Positions 34,031 through 46,369 of a DNA stretch of 64,000 nt are shown here, one piece after another. A program made the translations under genes and the position numbers. The notes under the pieces are model-generated. The model saw only the letters and a program-made list of their open reading frames with translations, did not search any database and was not told where the DNA came from. Every line of letters begins with the position of its first letter. Positions within the stretch are counted from its first letter, which is position 1. The stretch comes from Eonycteris spelaea (lineage: Eukaryota > Chordata > Mammalia > Chiroptera > Pteropodidae), in the NCBI GenBank assembly GCA_003508835.1, contig PUFA01000081.1, positions 6,138,001-6,202,000 on the forward strand, given 5' to 3'.

Positions 34031-36010
34031 CACTTTTTTTTATTTATTTATTTTATTATGGTGACATTAGTTAATGAAATCCAGTAAGTTTCAAGTGTAC
34101 AATTCAACAGTAAAGCATATATACACATTGCATTGTGTGTTCACCACCCATGATTAGATTTCTTTCTGTATCTATGGGTTGGCCTAGTCTAAACATTTCA
34201 TGTAAGTGGGATCATATAACATGTGGCCTTTTGTATCTCGTTTATTTTAATAGTGTAATATTTTCAAGGTTCATCTAGGTTGTAGCATCTATCAGTATTA
34301 CATTTCTTTTACTGCCAAATACTATGCCACTGTGTAGATATATCATACTTTATTGATCCATTCATCAGTTGATAGTTACTTGGGTTATTTCCACTTTTTA
34401 TAACAAACACTATTGCTATGAACACTTGTGCATGAGCTTTTTATGGACATATATTTTTAGTTTTCTTAGGTACATACTAGGAATGAAATTGCTGCATCAC
34501 ATAATAACATTACGTTTAACCTTTTGAGGAACTTCCAAACTGTTTTCTAAAGGAGCAACACCATTTTACATTCCCACTAACAGAAGAAGAGTGTTCCAAT
34601 TTCTCCACATCATTGTCCACATCTGTTATTATGTCCTTTTTGATTATGGCCATCTTAGTGGATGTGAAGTGCCATCTCATTGTGGTTTTGATTTGCATTT
34701 TTGTGAGGGCTAATAACGTTGAGCAACTTTTCATGTGCTTATTGGCCATGTGTATAACTTCTCTGGAGAAATGTCTATTTATCCTCTGCCCATTTTTTAA
34801 TTGGGTTGTCTGTCTTTTTATTATTGAATAGTAAGAGGTCTTTATATATTCTGGATACAAATCCTTTATCAGATATATGATTTATAAATATTTTCTCCCA
34901 TTCTATAAGTTGTCTTTTCACTTTCTTTATGGTATTCTTTGAAGCAGAAAAGCTTTTAATTTTTATAAAGTCCAATATGTCTATTTTTTCTTTTGTCATT
35001 TGTGCTTTTGGTGTCATATCTAAGAAAATATTCCCAAATCTAAGGTTTATGCCTCTGTTTTATGCCTAAGTTTATGCCTATGTTTTCTTCCATAAGTTTT
35101 ATAGTTTTAGCTCCTACATTTAGAGTCTTTGATGCATTCTGAGTTTATTTTGTATATGGTGTGAAGATAGGGGTTCATATTTATTCTTTTGAATGTTTTC
35201 CCAACACCATTTGTTGAAAAGACTATTTTTTCTCCAATGAATGATCTTGGAACCCTTGTCAGAAATCAGTTAACCATAATTATGAGGGTTTATTTCTGTA
35301 CTCTTTATTCTGTCAATCTATACGTCTATGCTTATATAGTACCAAACTGTCTTGATGACTATAGCTTTGTAGTGCTTTTTGAAATCAAGAAGCATAAGTC
35401 CTCCAACTTTCATCTTTTTCAATATTATTTTGGCTATCCTGGGTCTTTTACATTTCTACATGAATTTTAGAATACGCTTATCAATTTGTGCAAAGAAGCA
35501 CTGAGAGTTTTGAAAGGGATTGCCTTGAATCTGTAGATCATTTCGGAGAGTACTGCTATCTTGGCGATGGTAGAAGGTTTTCTGATCTATGAAATGGAAT
35601 TTCTATTATGTAGTTATTTTTTAATTTCTTTCAAAAATGTTATTTATTTTTGAGTGTAAATGTTGCCTTTTTTATGAAAATAATTCCTAAGTATTTTGTT
35701 ATTTTTATGCTAAATAAAACTGTTTTCTTAATTTTATTTTCAGATTGTTCACCGTAAGTGTATAGAAATACAATTAATTTTAATATATTGATCTTGTATT
35801 GTGCAACCTGATTTTTTTTCTGATAGTTTTTTAGTAAATTCATTGGGATTTTCTATATACAAGATCATGTCATCTTTAAATAGAGATCGCTTTACCTCTT
35901 TTTCAATCTAGATGCCTTTTATTCTTTTCTTCCCTAATTATTTTGATTAGAACCTGCAACACAATGCTGAATAAAAATGGTGAAAGTAAATATTCTTGTC
36001 CTGTTACTAA
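34031..36010 (-). mobile_element. L1 LINE, antisense, broken ORF2
   Basis: Long antisense L1 running from its 3'UTR (34050-34200) into ORF2. Minus-strand frames at 34516-34860 and 34775-35017 give fragments of the ORF2 C-terminal region, such as FSREVIHMANKHMKSC and NPIKKWAEDK. Farther right, 35160-35600 repeats the text of 1-440. Several stops and frameshifts; no function. Confidence 0.88.
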
Positions 36011-36029
36011 TCTTATTTTTTAACTGAAG

Positions 36030-36800
36030 AAATGATTTAAATTTTTAAATCATTGCTATGAACATTTGTGCGTAAGCTGTCTTATGCACAAGCTGTCTAC
36101 CTCCTCCCTACCATCTGGTAACCACTAGTCCATTGTCCATGTCCATGGGTCTCTGTTTGTCCTGTTCATGTGTTGCTCTTAGGTTTATATCCCACATATA
36201 AGTGATATCATGTGATTTTCAACTTTTTCAGTCTGGCTTATTTCGCTTAGCATGCTTATCTTAAGGTCCATCCAGGTTGTTGCAAATGACAGTATTTCAT
36301 CTCTTCTAATGACTGAGTAATATTCCATTGTATATATGTACCACAGCTTCTTTAGCCAATCATCTATTGTAGGACACTTCAGTTGCTTCTATGTCCTGGC
36401 CACTGTGAATAATGCTGCTATGAACATGCCGTGCAAATACCTTTTCGGATATGGGTTTTCAAGTCTTCGGGATAAATACCCAGTAGAGGGATTGCTGAAT
36501 CATATGTTAGATCAATTCTTTATTTTTTGCAGAACCTCCATATTGTCTTCCATAGTGGCTGTAGCAATGTGCAGTCCCACCAGCAGCGTATGAGGCCTCC
36601 TATTTCTCTGCATCCTCTCCAGCATCTGTTGTTGCTTGTCCTGTTGATTATAGCTATTCTAACAGGTGTGAGATGGCATATCATTGTGGTTTTGATTTGC
36701 ATTTCCGTAATAGCTAGTGATGTTGAGCATCTTTTCATGTATTTGTTGGCCACTTGTATGTCTGTTACTGATCTTAGCAGCAAATATTCAATCTTATGCC
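36030..36800 (-). mobile_element. L1 LINE, antisense, second copy
   Basis: A separate L1 3' segment: CTCCCTACCATCTGGTAACC, GGCTTATTTCGCTTAGCATG, TGACTGAGTAATATTCCATT. The minus frame 36520-36783 holds another piece of the same ORF2 C-terminal region ([30 protein letters not shown]). It repeats the region of 34.0-34.9 kb, so it is a different insertion. Confidence 0.85.
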
Positions 36801-37109
36801 TTTAAGTCAGTTTGAGACTTAATCTTATTGCTTGGGAAAATCAAGGTCTAAATGTTTTCAGGAAACCAATGCTCTGTTCCAACCCCTAGAATGAGATATA
36901 GCATCTATATTTCCTCTCTGAGTATTCCTCCCTGATTAGAAGACCACAGGTAACCAAGAAGAAAGCCAAATCCTGCAAATTGTTAAACTCAGGACAGGCA
37001 TTTTCTCATCCTCCCCAAAGCTGAAGCTTGGCCATGTTCAGGGTGTTTCTAGAGTGTTCACTAGGAGATAACAAATAATAAGGTTAGATCTGCAATGTTC
37101 AAACGAGGG

Positions 37110-37245
37110 TTGGCCTTAGAAATCACATTTCAAAGTCCTTTCTTTTAAAGCTAAGAAAATTGTGGCTCATAGAAGATGAGTAATTTGCCCAAGGTCACCC
37201 TGTTAATGGTAGTACATCCTACCTGACCCCAGCACCCATGGACTT
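37110..37245 (-). repeat. MIR SINE fragment
   Basis: Antisense MIR: AAGCTAAGAAAATTGTGGCT, AATTTGCCCAAGGTCACCCT, then GTTAATGGTAGTACATCCTA. Confidence 0.7.
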
Positions 37246-37874
37246 AACTACAATGCCTTTACATACTCCAGACACAGCTCCCTCATTCAGGCTACATATC
37301 TTCCCTGTCCTCGATCCACCCTCAGGACAGAGTGTGCAGATCCTTCTCTTATCAAATCTTTCTGCCCTGCCCCACAGACTAGAGATGAGTCCATTATTCC
37401 AGATGAGGTCTGCCCAGCTCAGAGGCCGGTGAGACAGTTCTTGCTTTCATCCTAAATACCATACTTCCTTTCATGTAGCTGGAGGACAAACTGGCTTCCT
37501 TGGGAGTTCCTGCCATGGTGACTCACATGCTGTTTACCGAACACTGAAATCTTCCCGCCCTCTGCAGAGCGTTCGCTAAGCAATGCCTCCCTCGACTCCA
37601 TCTCACTTTCAGAACACTGGCATCTATCTCAACGGCTCACCCTGAGAGGCTCAGAGCATCCTGGAATCTGGCAGTACTGACTTCTGAGAGGAAACTACTT
37701 GGACATGGCAACGCAAGAGGACCCACTAAGGTGACCCACTCCACCAGCGCCGGCCAGGCAGGACTACTATCAAATTCAGGATGGTCCGGCAGTCTCCTTG
37801 TGCCTCTGAGGCTGCTTCCTAGACACTTCCCTTCCTTTTCCAGGGATCCTCAAACAATCCACTTTGTGGATCTC

Positions 37875-38224
37875 TGTTGTAGCCGCCAGCCCCCAAAAGA
37901 CACATGGACCACCAGAACTCAGTGAGTTATAGGAAACACACTCTTTATTCAGCCAGCTGGGTCTGCCAGGGGTACGCAGACCCCAAATTAAGCAGCCCCG
38001 AAATGTAGAGGGACAGGGGTTTTAAGCCCAAAATCCCATTCTTCATTCTGTCTAAACACAAAGGTCTATTTTTCTTCTATTCACTCACTACCTGTCGACC
38101 CACAGGTTGGGTGTGCAAGCGGGAGTACAGAAGCAGAAAGCTTATTGTTAGAACGTTATGTTCCTATGGGTGACAGCCTGTGTTCCCATGGACATAGCCA
38201 AGCAGTAAGTTTCCAGCCAGCACA
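37875..38224 (-). mobile_element. Solo LTR of an endogenous retrovirus, with 4-bp TSD
   Basis: A 350-bp element that, read on the minus strand, starts TGTGCTGGCTGG and ends GGCGGCTACAACA, the TG...CA ends of an LTR. It carries an AATAAA signal (37944-37949 on the plus strand as TTTATT). The bases TCTC flank it on both sides (37871-37874 and 38225-38228), a 4-bp target duplication as made by class I (gamma-type) elements. No internal viral genes are present, so it is a solo LTR. Its closest relative in the window is at 53476-53873, in the opposite orientation. Confidence 0.85.
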
Positions 38225-38229
38225 TCTCC

Positions 38230-40235
38230 ATCTGAGTCCAGCCACTCCTTAGAGATCTGGATGGCTGAAAACTGTCCATGCTCTTCAGTAAAGTGGAAAA
38301 GCAGGTTGGAGAATGACATAGAGAGTATGGTATGGCTTTTCTGCAAAAGCAAAAAATATTTCGTGAATTTGTTCATGATCACAGAAAAGATAGTAAATTG
38401 TTAACAGTGTTTGGTCACTCTGAGAGCTAGACTGGTGTTTTGGTGACGGAGTTACAGCTTTTTCTCTTATACAGCGCAGTACTGTCTTAACTAGTCAATA
38501 TATAGGTTAATGTTAAACATGTTAGTTAAATGAAAGGATGTGTGACTGGAAGGGAGGGAAATAATCAATTTTAAGTGCTCTGCATGACCTGGACACATGA
38601 TAAGAGCTCGAAAAGTGTTAGCTTTAATTAAGTCATTCAATTTGAAATTTGCCACACTTCAACGCCCATTCTCTAAACACAGCCTCTTCCCAGCTCCCCT
38701 ACCATACCTTATCCCCAAGGAACAGATAACTTGGGAACAACCTCCCTCATTCTCCACTTTCCACCTTCCAGTGACCAAAGCTTCCTGTCTCAGAAATGGT
38801 CTGATCAATTTGTTCGCAGGGAGATGCTACCAACTTAATATCTGTATAATTTTAAGTGAGCAAGACCCACAGGAACAGAAACTGCTGCTCCTATAGATAT
38901 GAGCAGTGAGAGCAGATTTGGGGGCACTGGCTGCGGGGTTTCCAAGTGTGGGTGTTGGAGCCTCTGCAAAAGGCTTCCCCACAGGAGAAGCTCCAGCGTG
39001 GCTGGACACAGAGTCCTCTAGGAAAAGTCGCTCTGGATCAGAGCCCTGAGGAGCCTGATCCCCATAGCACTGGCCTGAGAGGAAACAGCTCGCATAGCAG
39101 AGCTGCCTACATCCTGGGCCTTCCTCAGAGTAGCCTCCTTACTGGCCCTGCTGGCCTGTCTCCTCTAAGCCCTGAGGTGAGGCCCAGGCTCAGGGAAGCC
39201 TGTGATTACACCTACCATAAAGCAGCAGCAGCAGCAGCTCAGCACTGCAGCGTGGGTAGGACAACCTTCCTTCAGTCTTGGCTGGCCACCTACCAGCTAT
39301 GCAACAACCCTGGGGGAGCCACCCGCCTCTCTTGGCAGCTTCTTCCTGAGTCACAGTTGCCTTCTTCTCAGGACTGTTGGGAAGAGCTGGGGAAATAACT
39401 GATGAACAATTGCCCAGCATGAGCCTGGCTGCTGGTGAATGCTCTGAGAGAGGTATGGGGACAATGAGCCCTGGAACATGCCCTGACAAAGACATCCTCT
39501 TGGTGCTTCCCTTGCCCTGAGCCTCTGTTTCTGAAGCCTCATTTTAGGGGCCAGCCATCCCTCCAGTCCTACTGAGTATGTGTGAACTCTAAGGCTAGGG
39601 CCCAAGTAATTGGGATGAGTGACCACACCCAAAGCGATGGTGCCCACTCCTGGAGGCAAAGGAAGGCATGATATGCTGGATCTACTGGGCCTTACTTTTT
39701 CTGTCTCAAGGAGGGAGACAGGCGAAGGCTGGCACAGGGACAGAAGCCAGACAGCAAAGCTGCCTGAGGAAATTCAAGGGACACAGATGGACTCTGAATC
39801 ACCAGGAACTGGTGACTCAAAGTCTCAGAGACATTAGGTAATTGCTAAAGTGATTACAGGTGATCAGGGATGGGGCTCTCCCATGCCAGGCCAACATAGT
39901 ACTCAGGACATCTTCGCATGCCCAGGAGTGCACAGCCCTTTCCCTGTGCCACAGCTCAGTGGACAGCCACTGCAGTCATGAAGGATTGGAAGGAGGTAGG
40001 TAATTGAATTCTCGAAAGCAGCCTTAGCTTTAAAACACAAGGATGCAACTCACTTGAAAGGCAAGAGACCCACAAGACCCTGGACATGATAAAGTTATTA
40101 ATTGAAAATACCTAGAAAGATACTTAAACAAAGGATAAAGCTTATAAGTTCTCACTTTTGCTTCCTGCCAAAACAAATATGTTTATGTGATAATTCATTA
40201 ATAATTCAGTGGGTAGAAGCATCTATATGCCTTGC
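38230..40235. other. Intergenic DNA, no genes recognised
   Basis: Moderately GC-rich unique-looking DNA with a short CAG run at about 39223-39237. The open frame 38946-39398 (150 codons) lacks family similarity. The 38225-38300 part follows the solo LTR. Confidence 0.5.
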
Positions 40236-40240
40236 TGATC

Positions 40241-40403
40241 AAAGTGTGCTCTGTGGCCCAGCTATATCAGCATCACCTGGGAGCTTATTAGCACCGTGCA
40301 ATCTCAGGCCTCACTCCAGAATTCCCAGAATTATGGAATCAGAATCTGTAGTTAACAAGATCCCTAGGTGATCTGTATGTACACTGAAGGTTAAGAAACA
40401 CTG
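40241..40403 (+). mobile_element. MER5-type hAT element
   Basis: AAAGTGTGCTCTGTGGCCCA, TATCAGCATCACCTGGGAGC, GGAATCAGAATCTGTAGTTA, CCCTAGGTGATCTGTATGTA, and the end TTAAGAAACACTG. Confidence 0.85.
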
Positions 40404-40449
40404 ACTTAATATCCATAATCATTTGCCTATTATTAAAAAGTGAAATTAT

Positions 40450-41700
40450 TTCCAATCAACATTCATCTATCAAACATTTACTAAAGGTCTGTGACACTTC
40501 AGACAGGCAAGCCCCAAAGATGCAGCTGAAAATGAGAGAAACAACATTCTTCCCTCAAAAAAACATATTTTACTGAGAGGAGCCAGGTAATAAACAAATT
40601 CCATGAATAAGATAGTTCCAGGTTGTGGTAAATGCTAAGAAAACAGTGATAATAATTCAGAGTGATGAGGGTGGTCAGAGAAAGCCTCTCTGAAGAAATG
40701 GCACCTGAGTTGGGTCTAGAAGAATAGGAAGAATCTAGCCACACCAAATGCTGGAGGAAAGGCTGAGAGAACAGTAAATGTAAAGACCATGAGGCAGGCA
40801 TGCACATGACAGGTCCGAGGAACAGAAAGGGATCATACAGTCGCAGCACAGAGCTCAAGAAAAAAATGGTAGGCAGGGAATGGCCAGTGAATGCATTGAA
40901 GCCATGGCCAATAATTTGGATTTTATTCTAAGGAAGTCACTCATGATGGATAGTTAGGGGAATGTCAGGATTTTCTAAGTGGCTTAAAACAGTATCCATT
41001 TTGTTGTTCATGATTGTGTGAGGAGGGAATCCAAGCAGGTCTCAGTGGGACAGTTCATCTCTGCTCTGTGGGGCATCAGCTGGGGAGACTGGGCAGGGCA
41101 AAGATCCACGATGGGCAACTGGAGTTTCAGTGTCAGCTATCAGGGGAGCCTCTGTGCCTCTCCACCTGACCTCCCATCATCCAGTGCTCTTGGCCAAGCT
41201 GCTTACATTGTAGCCAGATTCCAAGAGCCAGTTACATTTTTAACAGATCTCTCTGGCTTCTGAGCGGAGAGAAGGTGGTATAGAGGGCAAAGCTGGGAGA
41301 AGGGGATTCAGGGAGGAGGCTATCGGCCAGCAGTGCCGACACAAGCTGGGGTTACTTGGTCAGGATGGGTAGAGGGCATAGCAGGAACAGGCAGAACACA
41401 GACAGCTTTGAAGTTGAACCAATATGACCTGCTGATGAACTCAATGTGCAGGAGAGCTAAAGGAGAATCAAAGATGATTTCCAAATCTCTAGCCTAAACA
41501 ATCACATGGATTAGGATGCCTGATGCCTCTTCCTGAGATGAGGAAGAGCAGGTTTAACTAAAGGCAGAAGCGTGGAAACACAGAGCTCTGTTTTTGCATC
41601 CATTTTAAGAGGATTATTAAACATCTGTGTGGGTATTTCATGCAGCCAGTCAGGTGTACAGTTTGGAACTTAGGGGAACAGTCTAGACCTGAGCAGAGAG
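40450..41700 (+). repeat. Ancient mammalian interspersed repeat, long copy
   Basis: Same family as 31200-31745 and longer: TAATAAACAAATTCCATGAA, GGTGGTCAGAGAAAGCCTCT, TGTAAAGACCATGAGGCAGG, TTGGATTTTATTCTAAGGAA, then a far 3' part with AATCAAAGATGATTTCCAAA and TTAAACATCTGTGTGGGTAT. Probably continues at about 42000-42070 after the GA array. Non-coding; family not named. Confidence 0.6.
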
Positions 41701-41726
41701 ATGACACTAAAAGCATAGAGAGAAGG

Positions 41727-41786
41727 TAAGGGGGGAAGGGAGGGGAGAGAGGGAGAGGGAGAGGGAGAGGGAGAGGGAGAGGGAGA

Positions 41787-41857
<71 letters not shown>
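41727..41857 (+). repeat. Long polypurine array (GGGAGA)n then (GA)n
   Basis: About 130 bp of purine only: a GGGAGA-type part followed by about 35 GA units. It could form triplex (H-)DNA. Serine-leucine or serine-proline frames on the other strand are artefacts. Confidence 0.95.
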
Positions 41858-41858
<1 letters not shown>

Positions 41859-42359
41859 ATGTAAAAGCAGCCAGCAAGGTAGGAACAAAACCAGGAGAGT
41901 GTGACAGTGTGACGGTATGGGAGAAGAGCTTTTTCCATGAGGACAGAGAAAGTAGTCAGTGGCGATTTCATTTGGGGCTCCTTCCCAAGAGGGAAGATCC
42001 GAGAGCATGCTTGATTATTCTTGAGGGTGCTCTAGCAGAGAGGGGCATGACAGGATTGAAGGCATTGAGAAGGAATTGGGATAGGACCCAGGGCTCCGGT
42101 GAGGGCTGGCCTCTGAGAGGAGCAGGGACATGCCTTCCAGAGGGACAGCTGCAGGTAATTAGGAGGGGGAAATAAGGCAGTTTCTGCTTGGTAGTCTCTA
42201 TTTTCCCAGTGAAGGCCAGGGTGAGGTCATTTGTTAGCCGGTCATCAGAGTTGGCTTGGGTTGTGTTTGGGAGGTTTGATGTGAGAGTAACAGATCGAAA
42301 GTCACATGAAAAAGTTCTGTATGAGTAGAAACTCAAGTATGTGAGTTGGCAGCTTAGGA

Positions 42360-42590
42360 TCATGGTTAAAACATCTGGATTTAGTCAAAAACTCTAGTTC
42401 AAGTTCTGAATTTGCTTGTGATCTTGAGAAAGTTACTTATCCTCTTTGATTTCTAGTTCTTCCTCTTTCAAACAGTAAAAGTACTTGTGGTAGCAGCTCA
42501 GATTAAGATGAAATACAATGATGCATATATAAAGTCCTTCACATACTACCTGACTCATAAAAAATGACCAATAAACAGTAGCTGTGATTA
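42360..42590 (+). repeat. MIR SINE, diverged
   Basis: CTCTAGTTCAAGTTCTGAAT, GATCTTGAGAAAGTTACTTA and AATAAACAGTAGCTGTGATT follow the MIR order. Confidence 0.65.
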
Positions 42591-42770
42591 ATATTAGATT
42601 GTAGAGAAAAAATCAATTCACATTAAGATTTTTATTTGAGACTCAATATTTGAGATCTAAGGACCCACAAAAAATAATATCAAATGCATCCATATTTTTA
42701 AACTGACATATCAGGAAAGCCAGTTTCATTGTTGGTACTCAATTTGTAAATCGATACATGTGTGGTTAGT

Positions 42771-42880
42771 CAGTGGTTCAGAATCACCTGCTGGGCTTGT
42801 TAAAAATAAAATGCTCCAGTCTCACCATGGATGGGACAAATCAGACCCCCCAGGGTAGGGCCGGGCATCTAAAGAAAACA
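42771..42880 (+). mobile_element. MER5-type hAT fragment
   Basis: GTCAGTGGTTCAGAATCACC, TGCTGGGCTTGTTAAAAATA and CAGGGTAGGGCCGGGCATCT match a truncated MER5. Confidence 0.65.
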
Positions 42881-42984
42881 CATACATTTGCATATGTGCA
42901 CACACACACATATGCACCCGTACATGTGGGTTCATAGGAACTCTGATGCTCACTGCAATGTGGAGAACATATCTACAACAAAAT

Positions 42985-43620
42985 AAAGATGATAATGCAT
43001 TCATAAAGCTGTAATTAAGAGATTCTATCATATATTGCAAAGGAGAATGAATGACTGAATACAAAAAGTACAGATTTCCTGACAATTCACAAAGAAATGA
43101 CATAAAAAGCAAACCCTCATGGGGAAAAAGATTCAACCTCTAATAAAAGAAATGAAAAATTAAAACCATTAGAACATAGGTAAAAGAGGCAATATCAAAA
43201 GTCAAGAGAGTTGTAATAGGGATAATATAATGTGGGATATTCACTTGCAAAGCAATTTTACAATGTTTTAATAGCCTTATAGAGTCAAATGCTCTTGCTT
43301 CAGCATTCCTATTCTTGTATATTTATAGTAAGGCAATACTTTAAAAAGTATTGATTGCAATATTATTTAAAATAGCATAAAGTTAGAAGCAAACAAAATC
43401 TAAAAACCAGGAAGTAGCTATATAAATTATGGTACACTAAGTTGATATAATATTATGTAGCCATAAAAAAAAAAATTGTTAAGTATATATAATAACATCA
43501 TGGGAAAAAAGGTTATGATGGTGTTGAGTTTTAAAAAATCAGACTTGAAAACGAGATTTGCATTATATACAACTATATATCTTAAGTGCATGGAGACAAG
43601 AATTGCAAAGGACACATTAA
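42985..43620 (+). mobile_element. Probable old L1 3' fragment
   Basis: AT-rich text with GCAATATTATTTAAAATAGC, TATATAAATTATGGTACACT and ATATTATGTAGCCATAAAAA, the order seen in old L1M 3' regions. Heavily decayed. Confidence 0.45.
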
Positions 43621-43689
43621 CTGAGAAAAGATGATTTGTTGGGCAGCAGGATTCTGGATACGCTTTTTCCTTTAAAATTTATTTCACTG

Positions 43690-43880
43690 TTACCATTACA
43701 CTTGCACAGATTTTTTTTTTAATGAAGTGATTCCCCCAGTTAATTGAGAACACATCTGGCACTATACATGGTTATTACAGTATTACCGACTACATTCCCT
43801 ATGCTGTACTTCATATCCCTGTGACTATTTCATAACTTCTAATTTTACTTCTTAATCCCTTCACCTTTTTCACCCAGCAA
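43690..43880 (-). mobile_element. L1 3'-end fragment
   Basis: Antisense: TGGTTATTACAGTATTACCG, TCCCTATGCTGTACTTCATA, AACTTCTAATTTTACTTCTT, CCCTTCACCTTTTTCACCCA. Same 3'UTR type as at 33535-34030. Confidence 0.75.
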
Positions 43881-43964
43881 ATAATTCTAAAGGTAAGAAG
43901 CATGGGTCTCTTCTTATTCAACTTTCAGACAGTTTGGTTTGACTCATACACTGTTTCAAACAAA

Positions 43965-44118
43965 TTTTATTTTATTTATTATTTATTTATTTAACTTTAC
44001 TTTTGTATTTTATTTTATTTTATTTATTTTTTATTTATTTTTAATTGAATTTAATTTTTATTATTTTTTTATTTTATTTATTTTATTTTATGTTATTTTA
44101 TTTTATTTTATTTTTAGG
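43965..44118 (+). repeat. AT-rich (TTTTA/TTTAT)n tract
   Basis: About 150 bp of TTTTA, TTTAT and ATTT units with few other bases. Low complexity. Confidence 0.95.
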
Positions 44119-44171
44119 AGGCAACCCTTGGTTGACCTCACATATTGCAGGACCTTGTCAGCTTACGATCC

Positions 44172-44310
44172 TTTTTTTTTTTTAATGTTTTATGCCTATA
44201 GCATCTGGTCTTCCTAAGTGGTCTCCCATCCAAGTACTAACCAGGCTCGACCCTGCTAGCTTCCGAGATCAGATGAGATTGGGCTTGTTCAGGGTAGCAT
44301 GGTCATAGAT
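44172..44310 (-). mobile_element. 5S rRNA-derived retroposon or pseudogene with poly(A) tail
   Basis: The minus strand from 44310 to 44194 is a 5S rRNA copy (about 117 bp against 121). It begins ATCTATGACCATGCTACCCT and continues through CTGATCTCGGAAGCTAGCAG. The C-box part of the internal promoter (44220-44246) is identical to mammalian 5S, while the A-box region has one base missing. After the RNA 3' end (GCTATAGGC) come ATAAAACATT and an A-run (44172-44183), showing retroposition. Short 5S-derived SINEs are known in fruit bats, so this may be a member of such a family; I see only one copy here. No clear target duplication. Not a functional 5S gene. Confidence 0.85.
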
Positions 44311-45159
44311 TCAAGTAAATTTTCATTAATAATTCACTTTCAATTTATCCTATCATGATGTACTAGTCTTTGCGGCCTCTAGGCCAGCTTCTTTCTTGGG
44401 TTGAGGCCAGCCAGTCACTTCCTTTCTCTCTGGAGCAGACTAGAAACTCTTCTTTGGACAAAAATATGTGCCGCTGGCTCCTCCTCCTTTGGGGACTTAT
44501 CCATGGTAGGTGCCTTCTTTTGATGTTTGCTGGTAAGGTGACCACTGTGCTAATTTTGAGTTAAGTCAATCTCTCCCTCTGCCCTGTCTCTGGTACCATG
44601 CAAGGTGCCCAGATTGGGTGGATCCAACCTGGCAAACTGTCCTCATAAAGCTAACAGTTTAACAGACACCCTAAGACAAGTCCTCAAATAATGATAACAA
44701 GGCAGACCATGATAAGGCCATCAGAGAAGTACCAACAAAACAATACTAGATCAATTAATAATTAATCAGTAACTCTTGAATGACACAGGGTTAGGGGCAC
44801 TGACCCCCATCCAGTTAAAATGTGCTTATAACTTCTGATTCCCCAAAAACTTAACTATGAATAGGCTCCTGTTGACCAGAAGCCTTACCAATAACATAAA
44901 CAATCAGTTAGTACATATAAGTTATATGTATTACAAATTATATTCTTATAATAAAGTAAGCTAGAGAAAGAAAATGTTAAGAAAGTCATAAGGAAAATAC
45001 ATTTATAGTATTTCTTTTTAAAAATCTGCTTATATGTAGACCCTCAAAGTCCAAATTGGTGTTGTTCAAGTGTCAACTGTAATTAATAATAGGACTAATG
45101 GAGGCAGAAATTATAAAAAAAAAAAAACCAGAGGGATCTACAAAGCCTCCAGAGAGAAA

Positions 45160-45295
45160 GATAATTGAGGACAGACAAAAAGGTGAAGAAAGGGAAAAAG
45201 AGAGGAAAGAGGAGAGGAGAGGAAAGGAGGAGAGAGGAGAGGGAAGAAAAGAAGAGGGGAAGGAGGAAAGGGAGAGCAGGAAAAGGAAGACTAGA
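45160..45295 (+). repeat. GA-rich polypurine stretch
   Basis: Nearly pure purine sequence of mixed GGAAA, GAGAGGA and GAAGA units. Both-strand open frames (Glu/Lys-rich; Ser/Pro-rich) are composition artefacts. Confidence 0.9.
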
Positions 45296-45529
45296 GGTAT
45301 GAGGAGCTGTTCCTGGGTGTGTTTCTTGTCTGAAGGGACCAAGCAAAAGGTAGGGGAAAATGAGCCCATGCAATCAAACAAAGCTTTTTATTATTATTTT
45401 TAATAGTGGTCTCTCTATAGTGGTCTCTTTTTTCTCATTCCTTTAAACCACTCTGAGGCCACATACTTACTCCAAAGCAGCTGCCTTTGCCCAAACATTT
45501 TGGAAATGGGCACCTTCCTTTGAACCCAG

Positions 45530-45725
45530 AAAAAGAGACAATGAATCATTATCAGAATCCTGGTTTCAAGTCCTTGCCGTACTACTTATCAGTGGGGAGA
45601 CTTGGAGTGATTATGATGCTCATGAGCAAAGTTTCCTCATCTATACAAGGGCATGATGAGAACCAGTTCACGGAACTTTTATGAGGACTGCATGAGAAGA
45701 GAGGTACAAAGCACTGTGCAAACAT
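45530..45725 (+). repeat. MIR SINE, diverged
   Basis: AATCCTGGTTTCAAGTCCTT, AGTTTCCTCATCTATACAAG, TTATGAGGACTGCATGAGAA and AAGCACTGTGCAAACATTGT follow the MIR order. Confidence 0.7.
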
Positions 45726-45795
45726 TGTTGGTCCTGGTTTGGTGTTTGAAACGATAAAAAGCCATTCAGAACCTAGAGACTGGAACAGGTGAATG

Positions 45796-45866
45796 TCTAA
45801 ACTGAGGTGTGGGGACGGTAGCTGAATAAAAAACAAGATATAATAAGCTGACTTCCTTGAAAAGCA
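45796..45866 (+). repeat. 71-bp direct duplication, copy A
   Basis: Begins TCTAAACTGAGGTGTGGGGA and ends CTTCCTTGAAAAGCA. Copy B is at 46825-46895 in the same orientation. The copies differ at 3 of 71 positions, all transitions. Not part of a repeat family I recognise. Confidence 0.95.
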
Positions 45867-46084
45867 ATGCCATGTCTTGGAAGGCAGGATCCTACAATTT
45901 TTTTTTGAGCAAATGCAGCATCAATGGAACAAACACCGTTTCCAAGGGGACTACTTCTTTTTCCTAAGAATTCTTACCTTATATTTTAAAAGCAATAACC
46001 ATAATACCGTTTTCTACCTAAAAAGTCACACTAATTTCTTAATATCAAATATCCAGAAAGGATTATATTTTTCAGTTGTTTCAT

Positions 46085-46170
46085 AAGTGTCCTCTATTTT
46101 AACAGTTTATAACAGAGATAACCCATGAAGCTGCAAATATTGCCATCTGGCCCTTTATAGAAAAAGTGTG
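46085..46170 (+). mobile_element. 3' end of the MER-type hAT element also seen at 4.9-5.2 kb
   Basis: GCAAATATTGCCATCTGGCC then CTTTATAGAAAAAGTGTGC parallels the end of the 4925-5157 element. Truncated. Confidence 0.55.
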
Positions 46171-46301
46171 CTTGTTCCTGATTTAGAGGCTTGATGGGAT
46201 TCACTCTTTTATTTGGGGGGATTGTTTGTTTGTTTGTTTCACATAATTACATCACAGTTTTTGTTTGTGGACTTTCATTAGGAAGCACATAATATCAGTT
46301 T

Positions 46302-46304
46302 GCG

Positions 46305-46364
<60 letters not shown>
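46302..46364 (+). repeat. (CT)n microsatellite
   Basis: GCGCGCG followed by about 27 uninterrupted CT units. Confidence 0.97.

Positions 46365-46369
<5 letters not shown>

Noticed and set aside
44172..44310. Functional 5S rRNA gene
   Set aside because: Poly(A) tail, several substitutions, A-box deletion and no T-run terminator in the right place point to a retroposed copy.
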